From contig CALAZS010000121.1 in assembly GCA_937926265.1 (NCBI GenBank), positions 1-41,873 on the forward strand: DNA of 41,873 bases, in the 5' to 3' direction. Made by a program: the position numbers and the translations under genes. This document shows, one piece after another, positions 7,654-15,251 of the stretch. Origin of the DNA: an uncultured Gammaproteobacteria bacterium (GTDB lineage Bacteria > Pseudomonadota > Gammaproteobacteria > Chromatiales > Chromatiaceae). The notes beneath the pieces were generated by a model. It was not told the DNA's origin, searched no databases, and saw only the letters and a program-made list of their open reading frames with translations. Every line of letters begins with the position of its first letter. Positions within the stretch are counted from its first letter, which is position 1.

Positions 7654-9006
7654 AACACTACCCTGTTTGGAAGTCTCACCACTCAAAACAAAACCAACTA
7701 ATTCATGATCAACAAGATAATCAGTACGATCACCAGATTCATCAACAACAGTATCAAAATCAAAATTCTGAGTACCTTCTGGCGGGCAAATCGTTAATGG
7801 ATAGCTTGGCGTTTTTACCCTGACCAATGGCGACTTAAGTTCAAATGATTTTTCTACATTACGTAAGTTACTGGCAATTACAGCAGCCTGACGGCGAATC
7901 GGTTCAATATAGGAAAATAATTTTCCTTCAACTTCGGCACAATCACCTAAAGCATAGATATCTGCATCCAAAGAACGCATTTGTCTATCCACAATAATTC
8001 CCTGGTTAACTGGTAATCCAGCTTTGGCAGCTAGTTGAGTATTGGCAACAAGACCTGCTGCTGACAAGACCATATCTGTCTCTATGGCGACACCATCAGA
8101 TAATATAGCTCTTAAATGAGCTCCACTTTGTTCAACTGAATCAACTGTCGTCTTAAATAGCCAACTAACACCTTTTTCAGCTAAACGTTGTTGTAATTGA
8201 TGACCGGTTTTTTCTGGTAATAAATTAGCCATCGGATATTCTGCAGGATCAATAATACTGACCTTGTATCCCGAAGAAATTAAATCCTCAGCAAATTCAC
8301 AACCTATTAAACCTCCACCAAGAATAGTGACATGTTGAACATTCTCAGCAAGACGTTTGCGGAATTTTCGATACGCTGCAAGATCATTAACCCGCATTAT
8401 ACTGCTAGAGGCATTACCATTAATTGGTAATTCACGTTGATGAGCTCCTATAGCTATCACCAACTTGTGATATTGAATACCACCTTTTGCCGTAGTTAAG
8501 CGTTTTTTCTTTGTATCAATTTTTATGACACGGGTTTCGGTACGGATATCAATATTCAGCTCTTCAGCTTTACTCAAGCCATCATTATCTACCAGGTCAC
8601 CAGCAGATTTACCATTCGCCAATGCTGTTGATAAAGCCGGCTTGGGGTAACTTAAACCTTCACAGGATGTCACCATTAATACCGGTGTTTGAGGATCATT
8701 TCTGCGAATCTCTTCAGCTACTGACCAGGCTGCAATGCCTGCACCGATAATCACTACATAGTCATCACCACCTTTACATTTACCCGTTGTTGTCTTGTTA
8801 CGGACAACAGGCTTGACACTAGGAGAAGGTGCATCAGGTAACAAACGCAAATCTGACTTGGTTAATCCGCATAATGGACACATCCAGTCATTGGGAATAT
8901 CTTCATACTTGGTTCCAGGAGCCAGACCTGAGTCAGGATCCCCCTTCTCCTCTTCATAAATATAACCACAGGCATCACATACCCATTTACGGAAATCAGT
9001 TGACAT
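7630..9006 (-). CDS. Rubredoxin fused to FAD-dependent NAD(P)H reductase
   Basis: 458 residues from the ATG at 9006, one base after the DUF302 stop. Residues 1-55 are a rubredoxin with both iron-ligand pairs, CDAC (10-13) and CPLC (43-46). From about 83 comes a pyridine-nucleotide-disulfide-type reductase: FAD motif IIGAGIA (86-92), NAD(P)H motif ILGGGLIG (228-235) and the second FAD contact ALGDCAE (352-358). The fusion would carry electrons from NAD(P)H through FAD to its own Fe(Cys)4 site. A downstream oxygenase or peroxide/NO reductase would be the acceptor. It is the last gene of the osmC operon, whose acyl-CoA-dehydrogenase-like flavoprotein is a candidate partner. Confidence 0.9.
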   Translation of the reverse strand: MSTDFRKWVCDACGYIYEEEKGDPDSGLAPGTKYEDIPNDWMCPLCGLTKSDLRLLPDAPSPSVKPVVRNKTTTGKCKGGDDYVVIIGAGIAAWSVAEEIRRNDPQTPVLMVTSCEGLSYPKPALSTALANGKSAGDLVDNDGLSKAEELNIDIRTETRVIKIDTKKKRLTTAKGGIQYHKLVIAIGAHQRELPINGNASSSIMRVNDLAAYRKFRKRLAENVQHVTILGGGLIGCEFAEDLISSGYKVSIIDPAEYPMANLLPEKTGHQLQQRLAEKGVSWLFKTTVDSVEQSGAHLRAILSDGVAIETDMVLSAAGLVANTQLAAKAGLPVNQGIIVDRQMRSLDADIYALGDCAEVEGKLFSYIEPIRRQAAVIASNLRNVEKSFELKSPLVRVKTPSYPLTICPPEGTQNFDFDTVVDESGDRTDYLVDHELVGFVLSGETSKQGSVLYKEIHG

Positions 9007-9007
9007 C

Positions 9008-9388
9008 TTAATTACCTGTAATCTTTGACAATATGTTGTTAAAGATCCCATCCAACTCAACACCTACTTCATTCAGTTCTGCTGAATCAAAAGGTGCAAA
9101 CACCTCAGTTGGTAGTCGACAAGCTACTTTAACTTCATCACCTTCTTCATAAACATGAATCCGCAAGGGAATGTCATGACCGGCGGCTTTACAGGCAGAC
9201 CAGACACGGATAGCAAAGTCAGGACGGAATACTTCCAATATCTGATCGGCGGGCACTTCCTTGCCCATTTTAGCGGCGTTTGCCTGGCCATTGATATGTG
9301 CAACCACGCGCATATTCTCAGATTCAATTCCTGCCAGCAAAGCTTGTACTGCTTCATTAGCAGTTAAAGATGTTGTTATCGTCTTCAT
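9008..9388 (-). CDS. DUF302 domain protein
   Basis: 126 residues, no signal peptide, and a compact alpha/beta layout consistent with the DUF302 fold, including the closing FAPFDSAELNEVGVELDGIF region. Function of DUF302 is unknown; the family is often found beside sulfur-oxidation or redox genes. Its start has an AAGG-like site about 8 nt upstream. It lies between the flavoprotein gene and the rubredoxin-reductase gene, just after an intra-operon terminator at 9408-9429, so its expression may be lower than that of the first two genes. Confidence 0.7.
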   Translation of the reverse strand: MKTITTSLTANEAVQALLAGIESENMRVVAHINGQANAAKMGKEVPADQILEVFRPDFAIRVWSACKAAGHDIPLRIHVYEEGDEVKVACRLPTEVFAPFDSAELNEVGVELDGIFNNILSKITGN

Positions 9389-9407
9389 TAGTAACCTTTT
9401 TTCTTTT

Positions 9408-9429
9408 AAAAAAGGGAGCAGAAGCTCCC
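9408..9429 (-). terminator. Intra-operon intrinsic terminator
   Basis: Leftward, GGGAGC, loop TTCT, GCTCCC is followed by six T residues. It lies between the acyl-CoA-dehydrogenase-like gene and DUF302, with no room for a new promoter before DUF302. Partial read-through (attenuation) is the likely result. Confidence 0.8.
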
Positions 9430-9439
9430 CGTTGTTTTA

Positions 9440-10573
9440 TTAAGCAGCTTCTGCCATTGCATCAAGCTCTTTTCTCAAGTGCTTGGTCGCAGGCGTCACT
9501 ATTGCGATAAAATATGATTCTCGCAATTTGCGTTGAGCTGGTGCTGTATGTAAATAACCTTTGGCACCGGTGTGCAACATAGCTGATTGTGAAGCACGAA
9601 TCGCCAATTCACCTGCTGCTAAACGTAGTTGCAGAATTTCCTTGAAAAACTCGTCCGAGTCATCGTAAGGATCTTCTGCCAGTGCCAGACAAGCTTCAAC
9701 AGCATCATCAAGCTCTTCCTGTAACTCGTCTGGGCGATCATCAAGATACTGATTAACATGCCCCAGCAAAGGCTCGACATCTCTACAAATATCGATACAA
9801 GACTGGATTATGCCTACACCCATCCCAAACTGCAGCAATACGATTCCAGCACGAGCACGTTTTAAAAATGCAGCGCCATCATGATCAATAACCATGTCGT
9901 CTGGGATAAAAACATCTTCAAAAATACAGGCAAATGTACGAGTTCCTTCCAAAGCAACGAAATGAGCAGATTGCCTTAATGAGAAACCTTCCATGCTACA
10001 GTCAAGTAATGTCATAACCGATTTGCCAGGCTCATCACTCAAAGCAAACAAGGTACCGAATACATGATCCTCACCTAAATTGGAAACCCAGGGCAAAGTT
10101 CCATTTACAATGTAGCCACCTTCGACACGTTTACCACTAAGGCGTAATTCTTCGATACCAGCAAAGGCTTTCATGGTATTGGACATTCCAGTACCTGCAA
10201 GGACCTCACCACTCGATACTTTTGGTAACCAGTTTTCACGAACAGTTGGATTCGCCGCCATTTGCAGGTACCAGCCACATGTGTCCTGACACCAGTTCGA
10301 AAACCCTGTCGATAGACATTCATGTGATACTGTTGCCATTGCCTGAATCGCAGCACCCATATCGGTTTCGCCGTCTGCACGTGCAGCAGGCAAATGCTGA
10401 CGAAAAGCGCCTAAAGGCCCCAGTTTTTTAAGAACCTCTTTTGGATAATAGCCTTCAAGGTCAATTTTTACTGTAAGTGGTTTCAAGTCTTCATCAACCA
10501 CCTTTTGAGTTTCTTCAATTAACTTGTCCAATGGCAGTAAGTCATCTTCGATTTTTATAGCAGCTTCACTCAT
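9440..10573 (-). CDS. Acyl-CoA-dehydrogenase-fold flavoprotein, possible monooxygenase
   Basis: 377 residues with the acyl-CoA dehydrogenase layout: helical N-terminus, the flavin-contact region around AGTGMSNTMK and WVSNLGEDH, and a C-terminal helical domain. Near residues 336-350 the sequence is TGAKGYLHTAPAQRKLRE. The position that normally carries the catalytic glutamate after the Gly-Tyr is Thr, so ordinary acyl-CoA dehydrogenation is unlikely. Members of this fold without that base include flavin-dependent monooxygenases such as DszC/SfnB relatives. An AGGAG precedes the ATG. It is second in the osmC operon with a rubredoxin reductase, consistent with an oxidative reaction on an unknown substrate. 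Confidence 0.75.
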   Translation of the reverse strand: MSEAAIKIEDDLLPLDKLIEETQKVVDEDLKPLTVKIDLEGYYPKEVLKKLGPLGAFRQHLPAARADGETDMGAAIQAMATVSHECLSTGFSNWCQDTCGWYLQMAANPTVRENWLPKVSSGEVLAGTGMSNTMKAFAGIEELRLSGKRVEGGYIVNGTLPWVSNLGEDHVFGTLFALSDEPGKSVMTLLDCSMEGFSLRQSAHFVALEGTRTFACIFEDVFIPDDMVIDHDGAAFLKRARAGIVLLQFGMGVGIIQSCIDICRDVEPLLGHVNQYLDDRPDELQEELDDAVEACLALAEDPYDDSDEFFKEILQLRLAAGELAIRASQSAMLHTGAKGYLHTAPAQRKLRESYFIAIVTPATKHLRKELDAMAEAA

Positions 10574-10601
10574 TTGATTTCTCCTGGATACTGCCTATTG
10601 A

Positions 10602-11150
10602 TTACATAGACTCAACAGTCAGTTCAACATTGTTGCGTAAAGTATTCGCAACAGGTGACCAGACATTGGAATGCTTGATGATGTCATCGATCTCTTCCTG
10701 AGGCGCATCACCTTCAGCATCAATTTTTACGCGAACAGCTGAAAAACCCAGTGTCTTGGCTTCGTCCAGATCACCGGTACCCCATACTGCCGTTACGTTG
10801 ATATCACCTTCCAGAGCCAGTTCAAGCTTGGTCAGGCAAACACCTCGAGCGGTTGCATTGGCATGAACACCAACTGCAAGACAGGCGCCTAAAGTTGCCA
10901 ATAACGCTTCAGATGGATTTGGCGCATTATCTTCACCAAGAAGATGAGGAGGCTCATCGATCAGCATTGGTTCAAGATCACGTACGTAAGTCTGCATGCG
11001 GAACTGCCCTTCACAGACGGTAGTAGCTTTAAGGGTAACTACTGATTCAGGATTGGCTTTACCTTTTTCGCCAAGGGCAACCAGGCCATCTTTATTCAAA
11101 GGGCGAAGGCATTTCAGGTTTTTAGCGACAGTTTGTGCAGTTGTACTCAT
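10602..11150 (-). CDS. OsmC family protein
   Basis: 182 residues with the OsmC signature: PNPSEALLATLGACLAVGVH, carrying the first family cysteine (C90), and HSNVWSPVANTL in the C-terminal motif. In classical OsmC/Ohr peroxiredoxins that second motif holds the partner cysteine (a CPV-type motif). Here it is Trp-Ser (W164), so the two-cysteine peroxidase mechanism appears broken. It is the first gene of a leftward operon with a good sigma-54 promoter at 11197-11212 and a GGAGA ribosome-binding site 8 nt before the ATG. A role as thiol or sulfur carrier is speculation. Confidence 0.8.
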   Translation of the reverse strand: MSTTAQTVAKNLKCLRPLNKDGLVALGEKGKANPESVVTLKATTVCEGQFRMQTYVRDLEPMLIDEPPHLLGEDNAPNPSEALLATLGACLAVGVHANATARGVCLTKLELALEGDINVTAVWGTGDLDEAKTLGFSAVRVKIDAEGDAPQEEIDDIIKHSNVWSPVANTLRNNVELTVESM

Positions 11151-11158
11151 GTTTTAAA

Positions 11159-11193
11159 TCTCCAGTGATAATTTTAAGTAACTTCACTGGAGA
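11159..11193. repeat. Inverted repeat over the osmC transcription start
   Basis: A 9-bp perfect inverted repeat, TCTCCAGTG at 11159-11167 and CACTGGAGA at 11185-11193. The left arm contains the complement of the osmC GGAGA ribosome-binding site. The predicted +1 (about 11186) falls inside the right arm, so only one arm would be in the mRNA. It is therefore more likely a DNA-level operator than an RNA hairpin, unless transcription starts further upstream. Confidence 0.5.
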
Positions 11194-11196
11194 TAG

Positions 11197-11212
11197 AGCA
11201 ACGCCTGTGCCA
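11197..11212 (-). promoter_or_regulatory. Sigma-54 promoter of the osmC operon
   Basis: Leftward TGGCAC-AGGCG-TTGCT matches the -24/-12 consensus TGGCAC-N5-TTGCW exactly. It lies about 47 nt before the osmC ATG. Two copies of the putative activator motif are about 75-120 bp upstream (11286-11334). Confidence 0.88.
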
Positions 11213-11285
11213 ACTTAAATTAATTATTATTTATCAATCACTTAAGAGCTATCAGCAAAAACATAGGAGAGTGACTCATTGATAA

Positions 11286-11334
11286 TTGTCGACATTGTCA
11301 CATCAAGAAGAAAAATTTTGTCAGGTTTGTCACC
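11286..11334. promoter_or_regulatory. Putative activator sites upstream of osmC
   Basis: Two direct-repeat units of the form TTGTC-N4-TTGTCA: TTGTCGACATTGTCA (11286-11300) and TTGTCAGGTTTGTCA (11318-11332). They sit at a typical enhancer distance from the -24/-12 promoter at 11197-11212 and abut the 3' end of the activator gene. The same unit occurs at 12969-12983 and 16222-16236. Confidence 0.65.
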
Positions 11335-12959
11335 TAAACCTCCAATCCAAGCTTTTTTATCCTGTATCGGAGCTGCCTTGGAGTCATGTTTAAACTCATG
11401 GCAGCCCGGGTTTTGTTACCCTGGTGAAGTTTTAACGCATCGAGTAAACGCTGACTCTCATCTTCACTTACCCTGGCGTAAGGACGGATGCCTTCCTGAG
11501 TATTTACTATGGGACCATTGCCGCTAAGTGATTCAGTTGAATTTATAGGCTGGGTATGTGTTGGAGTATGCTTATAAACAGTAGATGAATCCGGTGAATT
11601 GATGCCTTCTTCATCAATAATGATTCGTTTAACCAGGTCACGTGTAATTTGTTTTTCACTGCATAAAAGCACGGCTCTTTTCACAAGGTTTTCCAATTGC
11701 CTTATGTTGCCAGGCCAAGGGTAACCATCAAGCACTTCAATAGCACCATGCCCAAAACTAAGTTCGCGTTCATACTCCTGGTTAGCAATGTGCAGGAAAT
11801 ACTGGGCCAGAATGGAGACATCGCCTTGTCGGGCACGTAATGGTGGCAACCTTATTGGAAAAATATTAAGACGATAAAACAGGTCTAACCGAAAGCGGTT
11901 TTCATTAACGGCTTCCTGCAAATTTTTGTGTGTAGCAGCAACTATTCGAACATCAACGGGTATTTCTTTATTGCCACCAACGCGTTGAATAACTTTTTGC
12001 TCAAGAACTTTCAATAACTTTGCCTGTAGATCCAGGTCAAGGTCACCAATCTCATCAAGAAATAAAGTACCATTGGTGGCAAGTTCCACCTTGCCTTTTT
12101 TCATTGCAGTGGCGCCGGTAAAAGCACCCTTTTCATGTCCGAATAATTCCGACTCTATTAATGATGAGGGAATTGCAGCACAGTTAATACTGACAAAAGG
12201 CCCTTCAGATCTGTCGCTTGCCAAATGTTGCATACGGGCAAATCGCTCTTTACCAGTGCCTGATTCACCAAGGAGTAAAACTGTGGTACCGGTATTGGCA
12301 ACCTGTAAAGCCTGTTGAATAGCCTGTTGCAAGGCCGGACTTTGACCCATGATGCCATATCTGGCACCTCGACTTTCAAGTTTATTTTTTAATAACTGAT
12401 TTTCTGACATCAAATCAGCTGTTTGTTCATCGACTAATTCATTTACCCTTAAGGTTTGACCAATTAAGGTGGCTAAAACCTGTAATAATGCTAAATCGCG
12501 CTGGAAAGGCCTTGTTCTCTGGCGCAGACGATGAACAGCCAATACGCCAATAGGATATTCTTCTAAAATAATAGGAACTGCGATAAATGAAACGGCCTCA
12601 TTAGGCAGGGTTTCTCTATCAACGGCACGTCCGAGGTACATTGGTTCATCATCAATATCCTGGATCAATGCCAACTGGCCGGTTTGAAATACTTTGCCTG
12701 TAACACCTTCGCCAATCATGTATCGGCCACGAGATTTTTCTTCTTCTGTTAAACCATATGAATAATAAATGGCCAAAGCACCGGTTTCCGGGGTTGGTAA
12801 CAGAACACGCCCACGGTTAAGCCCCAGCAATTGAGAAAGTATTCTTAAGATCCCCTGAATTGCTGGCATTGGATCTCTGGACTTGGTAATTAAGCGTGCA
12901 GCTTCCTGCACAACCAATAATTCAGATTCCGGAGTAGATGCTATGGTTTGACCGCTCAT
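11334..12959 (-). CDS. Sigma-54 enhancer-binding activator (GAF-AAA+-Fis)
   Basis: 541 residues from the ATG at 12959, or 549 from 12983; positions below use the longer form. An N-terminal GAF sensor domain (about 30-180) is followed by a linker helix. The AAA+ domain has Walker A GESGTGKE (239-246), the sigma-54 contact loop GAFTGA (286-291), Walker B TLFLDEI (306-312) and YPWPGNIRQLENL. A Fis-type helix-turn-helix (GNKTRAAMSLNMTPRQLRYR) closes the protein. Layout is NifA/NorR-like. The 12959 start has AGGA 7-8 nt upstream, and the 12983 ATG coincides with the predicted transcription start. It lies between the osmC operon and the cyanate transporter, and all three have sigma-54 promoters. 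The GAF ligand is unknown. Confidence 0.9.
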   Translation of the reverse strand: MSGQTIASTPESELLVVQEAARLITKSRDPMPAIQGILRILSQLLGLNRGRVLLPTPETGALAIYYSYGLTEEEKSRGRYMIGEGVTGKVFQTGQLALIQDIDDEPMYLGRAVDRETLPNEAVSFIAVPIILEEYPIGVLAVHRLRQRTRPFQRDLALLQVLATLIGQTLRVNELVDEQTADLMSENQLLKNKLESRGARYGIMGQSPALQQAIQQALQVANTGTTVLLLGESGTGKERFARMQHLASDRSEGPFVSINCAAIPSSLIESELFGHEKGAFTGATAMKKGKVELATNGTLFLDEIGDLDLDLQAKLLKVLEQKVIQRVGGNKEIPVDVRIVAATHKNLQEAVNENRFRLDLFYRLNIFPIRLPPLRARQGDVSILAQYFLHIANQEYERELSFGHGAIEVLDGYPWPGNIRQLENLVKRAVLLCSEKQITRDLVKRIIIDEEGINSPDSSTVYKHTPTHTQPINSTESLSGNGPIVNTQEGIRPYARVSEDESQRLLDALKLHQGNKTRAAMSLNMTPRQLRYRIKKLGLEV

Positions 12960-12968
12960 AATAATTCC

Positions 12969-12983
12969 TGACAAAGTCGACAT
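12969..12983 (-). promoter_or_regulatory. Putative activator site at its own transcription start
   Basis: Leftward ATGTC-GACT-TTGTCA, the same direct-repeat unit found upstream of the osmC and cyn promoters. It overlaps the expected +1 of the activator's own sigma-54 promoter (12992-13007), which suggests autoregulation, perhaps repression. Confidence 0.55.
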
Positions 12984-12991
12984 TGTTAATG

Positions 12992-13007
12992 AGCAAAACT
13001 TGGGCCA
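12992..13007 (-). promoter_or_regulatory. Sigma-54 promoter of the activator gene
   Basis: Leftward TGGCCC-AAGTT-TTGCT keeps the invariant GG and GC at the correct 10-base spacing and differs from consensus at one position. The predicted start of transcription is about 12982, which favours translation from the ATG at 12959. Confidence 0.7.
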
Positions 13008-13045
13008 CTTACCTAAAACCGGGATAATTTTATTTTAAAGGCAAG

Positions 13046-13082
13046 AAAAAAGGGCTAGACGCACCAAGTTGATGCGCCTAGC
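13046..13082 (-). terminator. Terminator of the cyanate-transporter operon
   Basis: Leftward GCTAGGCGCA, a 9-nt loop and TGCGTCTAGC form a 10-bp stem with one G-U pair, followed by CCTTTTTT. It separates the ABC transporter operon from the activator gene. Confidence 0.88.
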
Positions 13083-13112
13083 AATGAAGAAATGTATTTA
13101 ATTAGTGCGTTT

Positions 13113-13955
13113 TCAGTCCTGGTTGTGCCAACTAAAACGCTTGATCAGGTTTACACAAACAGCATCAAGGAAATAACCAATTATCCCTATGACCACAACC
13201 ATCGCCGCAAGCGTATCATATTCCAAAGTATCTCTGGCATCATTAATAGCATAGCCCAACCCGCTGGTTACACCGAGATACTCGGCAGGTACAAGAACAA
13301 TCCATGCAACACCAACTGCAAGGCGGATACCGGCAAAAATATCCTGTCCGATAGCAGGCAGAATGATTCTTCTGAGCATTTGAAAGCCATCGGCTCCAAG
13401 ATTTTTAGCAACTTTAAACCATAATGGGTCGATGCGTCTGACACCCTGAGCTGTTGAAAACAATATTGGCCAGATAGCAGCAACCGTAATCAAAAATACA
13501 ATTGCGCTATCCCAGGTATCGAATGCCAGTACAGCAATCGGCATCCAGGCCAAAGGTGAAATCATTCTTAAAAACTGAAATGGTACATGACTGATTTCAC
13601 GAGCCATAACAAACAACCCAATAGCGACACCAACCGGCACACCTATAACTACTGCCCAGAGCAAACCAAGTCCAATACGCTCCAAACTTGGTAAAGAGGC
13701 TTCCATGACATAACCATTTGCTGTTAATTCGACCAAACGGGCAAAAGCTGGCTCAGGTGCAAAATCAGCGAAAGAAGAAGTATCCGGGTTGCTGGCAATC
13801 ATGTAACCACCAAGCCACCATAAAGTCAGCATAACAATGATGCCGATCAAAGGATAGCCAACTTTCGTCAGGCTAAATCGATACACTGCGCTCCAGTTAA
13901 TACCACCATCCCTGGCAGAACCATCTATCGCAGTGACAGATGTTGATGCACTCAT
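13113..13955 (-). CDS. Nitrate/cyanate-type ABC transporter permease
   Basis: 280 residues with about six membrane segments and the permease cytoplasmic loop (GADGFQMLRRIILPAIGQDIF, about 189-209) that docks on the ATPase. It belongs to the NrtB/SsuC/TauC group of inner-membrane permeases. It overlaps the end of the binding-protein gene by 4 nt (ATGA), a sign of translational coupling. The order ATPase, binding protein, permease and the divergent cyanase gene argue for cyanate import (CynB role). Nitrate or another small anion cannot be excluded. It ends 30 nt before a strong terminator. Confidence 0.87.
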   Translation of the reverse strand: MSASTSVTAIDGSARDGGINWSAVYRFSLTKVGYPLIGIIVMLTLWWLGGYMIASNPDTSSFADFAPEPAFARLVELTANGYVMEASLPSLERIGLGLLWAVVIGVPVGVAIGLFVMAREISHVPFQFLRMISPLAWMPIAVLAFDTWDSAIVFLITVAAIWPILFSTAQGVRRIDPLWFKVAKNLGADGFQMLRRIILPAIGQDIFAGIRLAVGVAWIVLVPAEYLGVTSGLGYAINDARDTLEYDTLAAMVVVIGIIGYFLDAVCVNLIKRFSWHNQD

Positions 13956-15187
13956 ATTTTCACCACTTCAGTGCGCTCAAATGGATTATTTGGATCTACA
14001 CCAGGTGCTTTTTCCCAGCCTGGGTATTTAGCCATGGCCGCTTTAACATGCTTGTAATCAACCAGGTCTTGAGCAACAAATTTTGGATCAACTTTATCGA
14101 GGAACGTCTTGTCACCACCAACCAGAGTATCATTCATTGATTCAACAATGAGTTCAGTCGCCGATGGGTATGGGTAAGGCGAGAAGTCTATACGGCCATT
14201 GTTAAACTCTTCTTTGTTTCTAATCGCATGCGGCTTGGCATAATTATCTTCATCGTAATAGGTCATTGCCCTTACAACAGCTTTACCTGGCATCGGTAGG
14301 TATTTTTTACCATCTTTGGACATCATCATTGCCACTTCTTCCTTATTTTCCTGCGCATAGATCTCTGCACGTACAATGGCGTTCATGACTTTTTGCGTCC
14401 ATTCAGGTTTGGCGTTAACGGTGTCCTCATTCATACAAATGACACAGCATGGATGGTTTTTCCACATGTCACCGGTAAAACGAAGCATCTTGCCACCCGC
14501 TTTTAGTTCACCAAAAGCATTGAATGGTTCGGCAACAATAAACGCATCAATTTTCTTCGCAGCTAATGCTGGCGGCATGTCAGGAGGCGGCATAATCATA
14601 AGGTTGACTTCATTTTTAGCCAAAGGAGCCGTTTGATCTTTTATAACTGGAGTCAGACCTGCAGCTCTTAACCCCATCTGTAAAACAATGTTATGCATGG
14701 AATACCAGTAAGGAACGGCAATCTGCATACCTCCCAAGTCTTTAAAATCTTCTGCGCCAGTATGTTTACCAACGACAAGGGCTGAACCATTAATATGTGC
14801 CCAAGACATGACTTTCACAGGGAAATCATTGTTATAACGCATCCAGACTGGGATTGGCTTTAACAGGTGAACCAGGTTGAATTTACCAGCAGCAAAGCCC
14901 TCAACCAATGGAGACCAGCCTCGAATCAGGGTTGGTTTTTCAGCTTTCAGGCCTTCGTCTTCAAAGAATCCCATGCCATGAGCTACCAACAGTGCAGTCG
15001 CATCAGTGATTGGCAAGTAACCAATTCTAACCACCTCGTCATCGGGAGGAGTAATGTTTGCCATACCCAGGCCAGGCATGGTCATACCTGCTGCCAAGCC
15101 TCCCACTGCCATCATGTCCATCATAAAATCACGGCGGCTCATTTCGTGTTTGAAAAGATAATCTATTTCATCGTCATGCTTACTCAT
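13952..15187 (-). CDS. Cyanate/nitrate-type ABC transporter binding protein (Tat substrate)
   Basis: 411 residues. Near the start, MSRRDFMMDMMAVGGLAAG carries the twin-arginine motif (R18-R19) ahead of a hydrophobic stretch, so it is exported folded through Tat. The mature part is an NrtA/CynA-type substrate-binding protein (VRIGYLPITDATALLVAHGMGFFEDEGL). It would capture the anion in the periplasm and deliver it to the permease. AGGAA precedes the ATG by about 10 nt. The adjacent cyanase suggests cyanate. NrtA-type proteins of this length also bind nitrate or nitrite, and no nitrate reductase is present in the window. Confidence 0.87.
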   Translation of the reverse strand: MSKHDDEIDYLFKHEMSRRDFMMDMMAVGGLAAGMTMPGLGMANITPPDDEVVRIGYLPITDATALLVAHGMGFFEDEGLKAEKPTLIRGWSPLVEGFAAGKFNLVHLLKPIPVWMRYNNDFPVKVMSWAHINGSALVVGKHTGAEDFKDLGGMQIAVPYWYSMHNIVLQMGLRAAGLTPVIKDQTAPLAKNEVNLMIMPPPDMPPALAAKKIDAFIVAEPFNAFGELKAGGKMLRFTGDMWKNHPCCVICMNEDTVNAKPEWTQKVMNAIVRAEIYAQENKEEVAMMMSKDGKKYLPMPGKAVVRAMTYYDEDNYAKPHAIRNKEEFNNGRIDFSPYPYPSATELIVESMNDTLVGGDKTFLDKVDPKFVAQDLVDYKHVKAAMAKYPGWEKAPGVDPNNPFERTEVVKI

Positions 15188-15211
15188 AATTAAGATTCCT
15201 GTTTACTGATA

Positions 15212-15242
15212 TTAAGGGATAGATACTTGTTAAGGGATAGAT
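15212..15242. repeat. Two-copy 18-bp tandem repeat
   Basis: TTAAGGGATAGAT occurs at 15212-15224 and again at 15230-15242, in the 64-nt gap between the ATPase and binding-protein genes. It may be a local duplication or part of an mRNA element adjusting expression of the two genes. Confidence 0.7.
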
Positions 15243-15251
15243 TCTGGAGTT

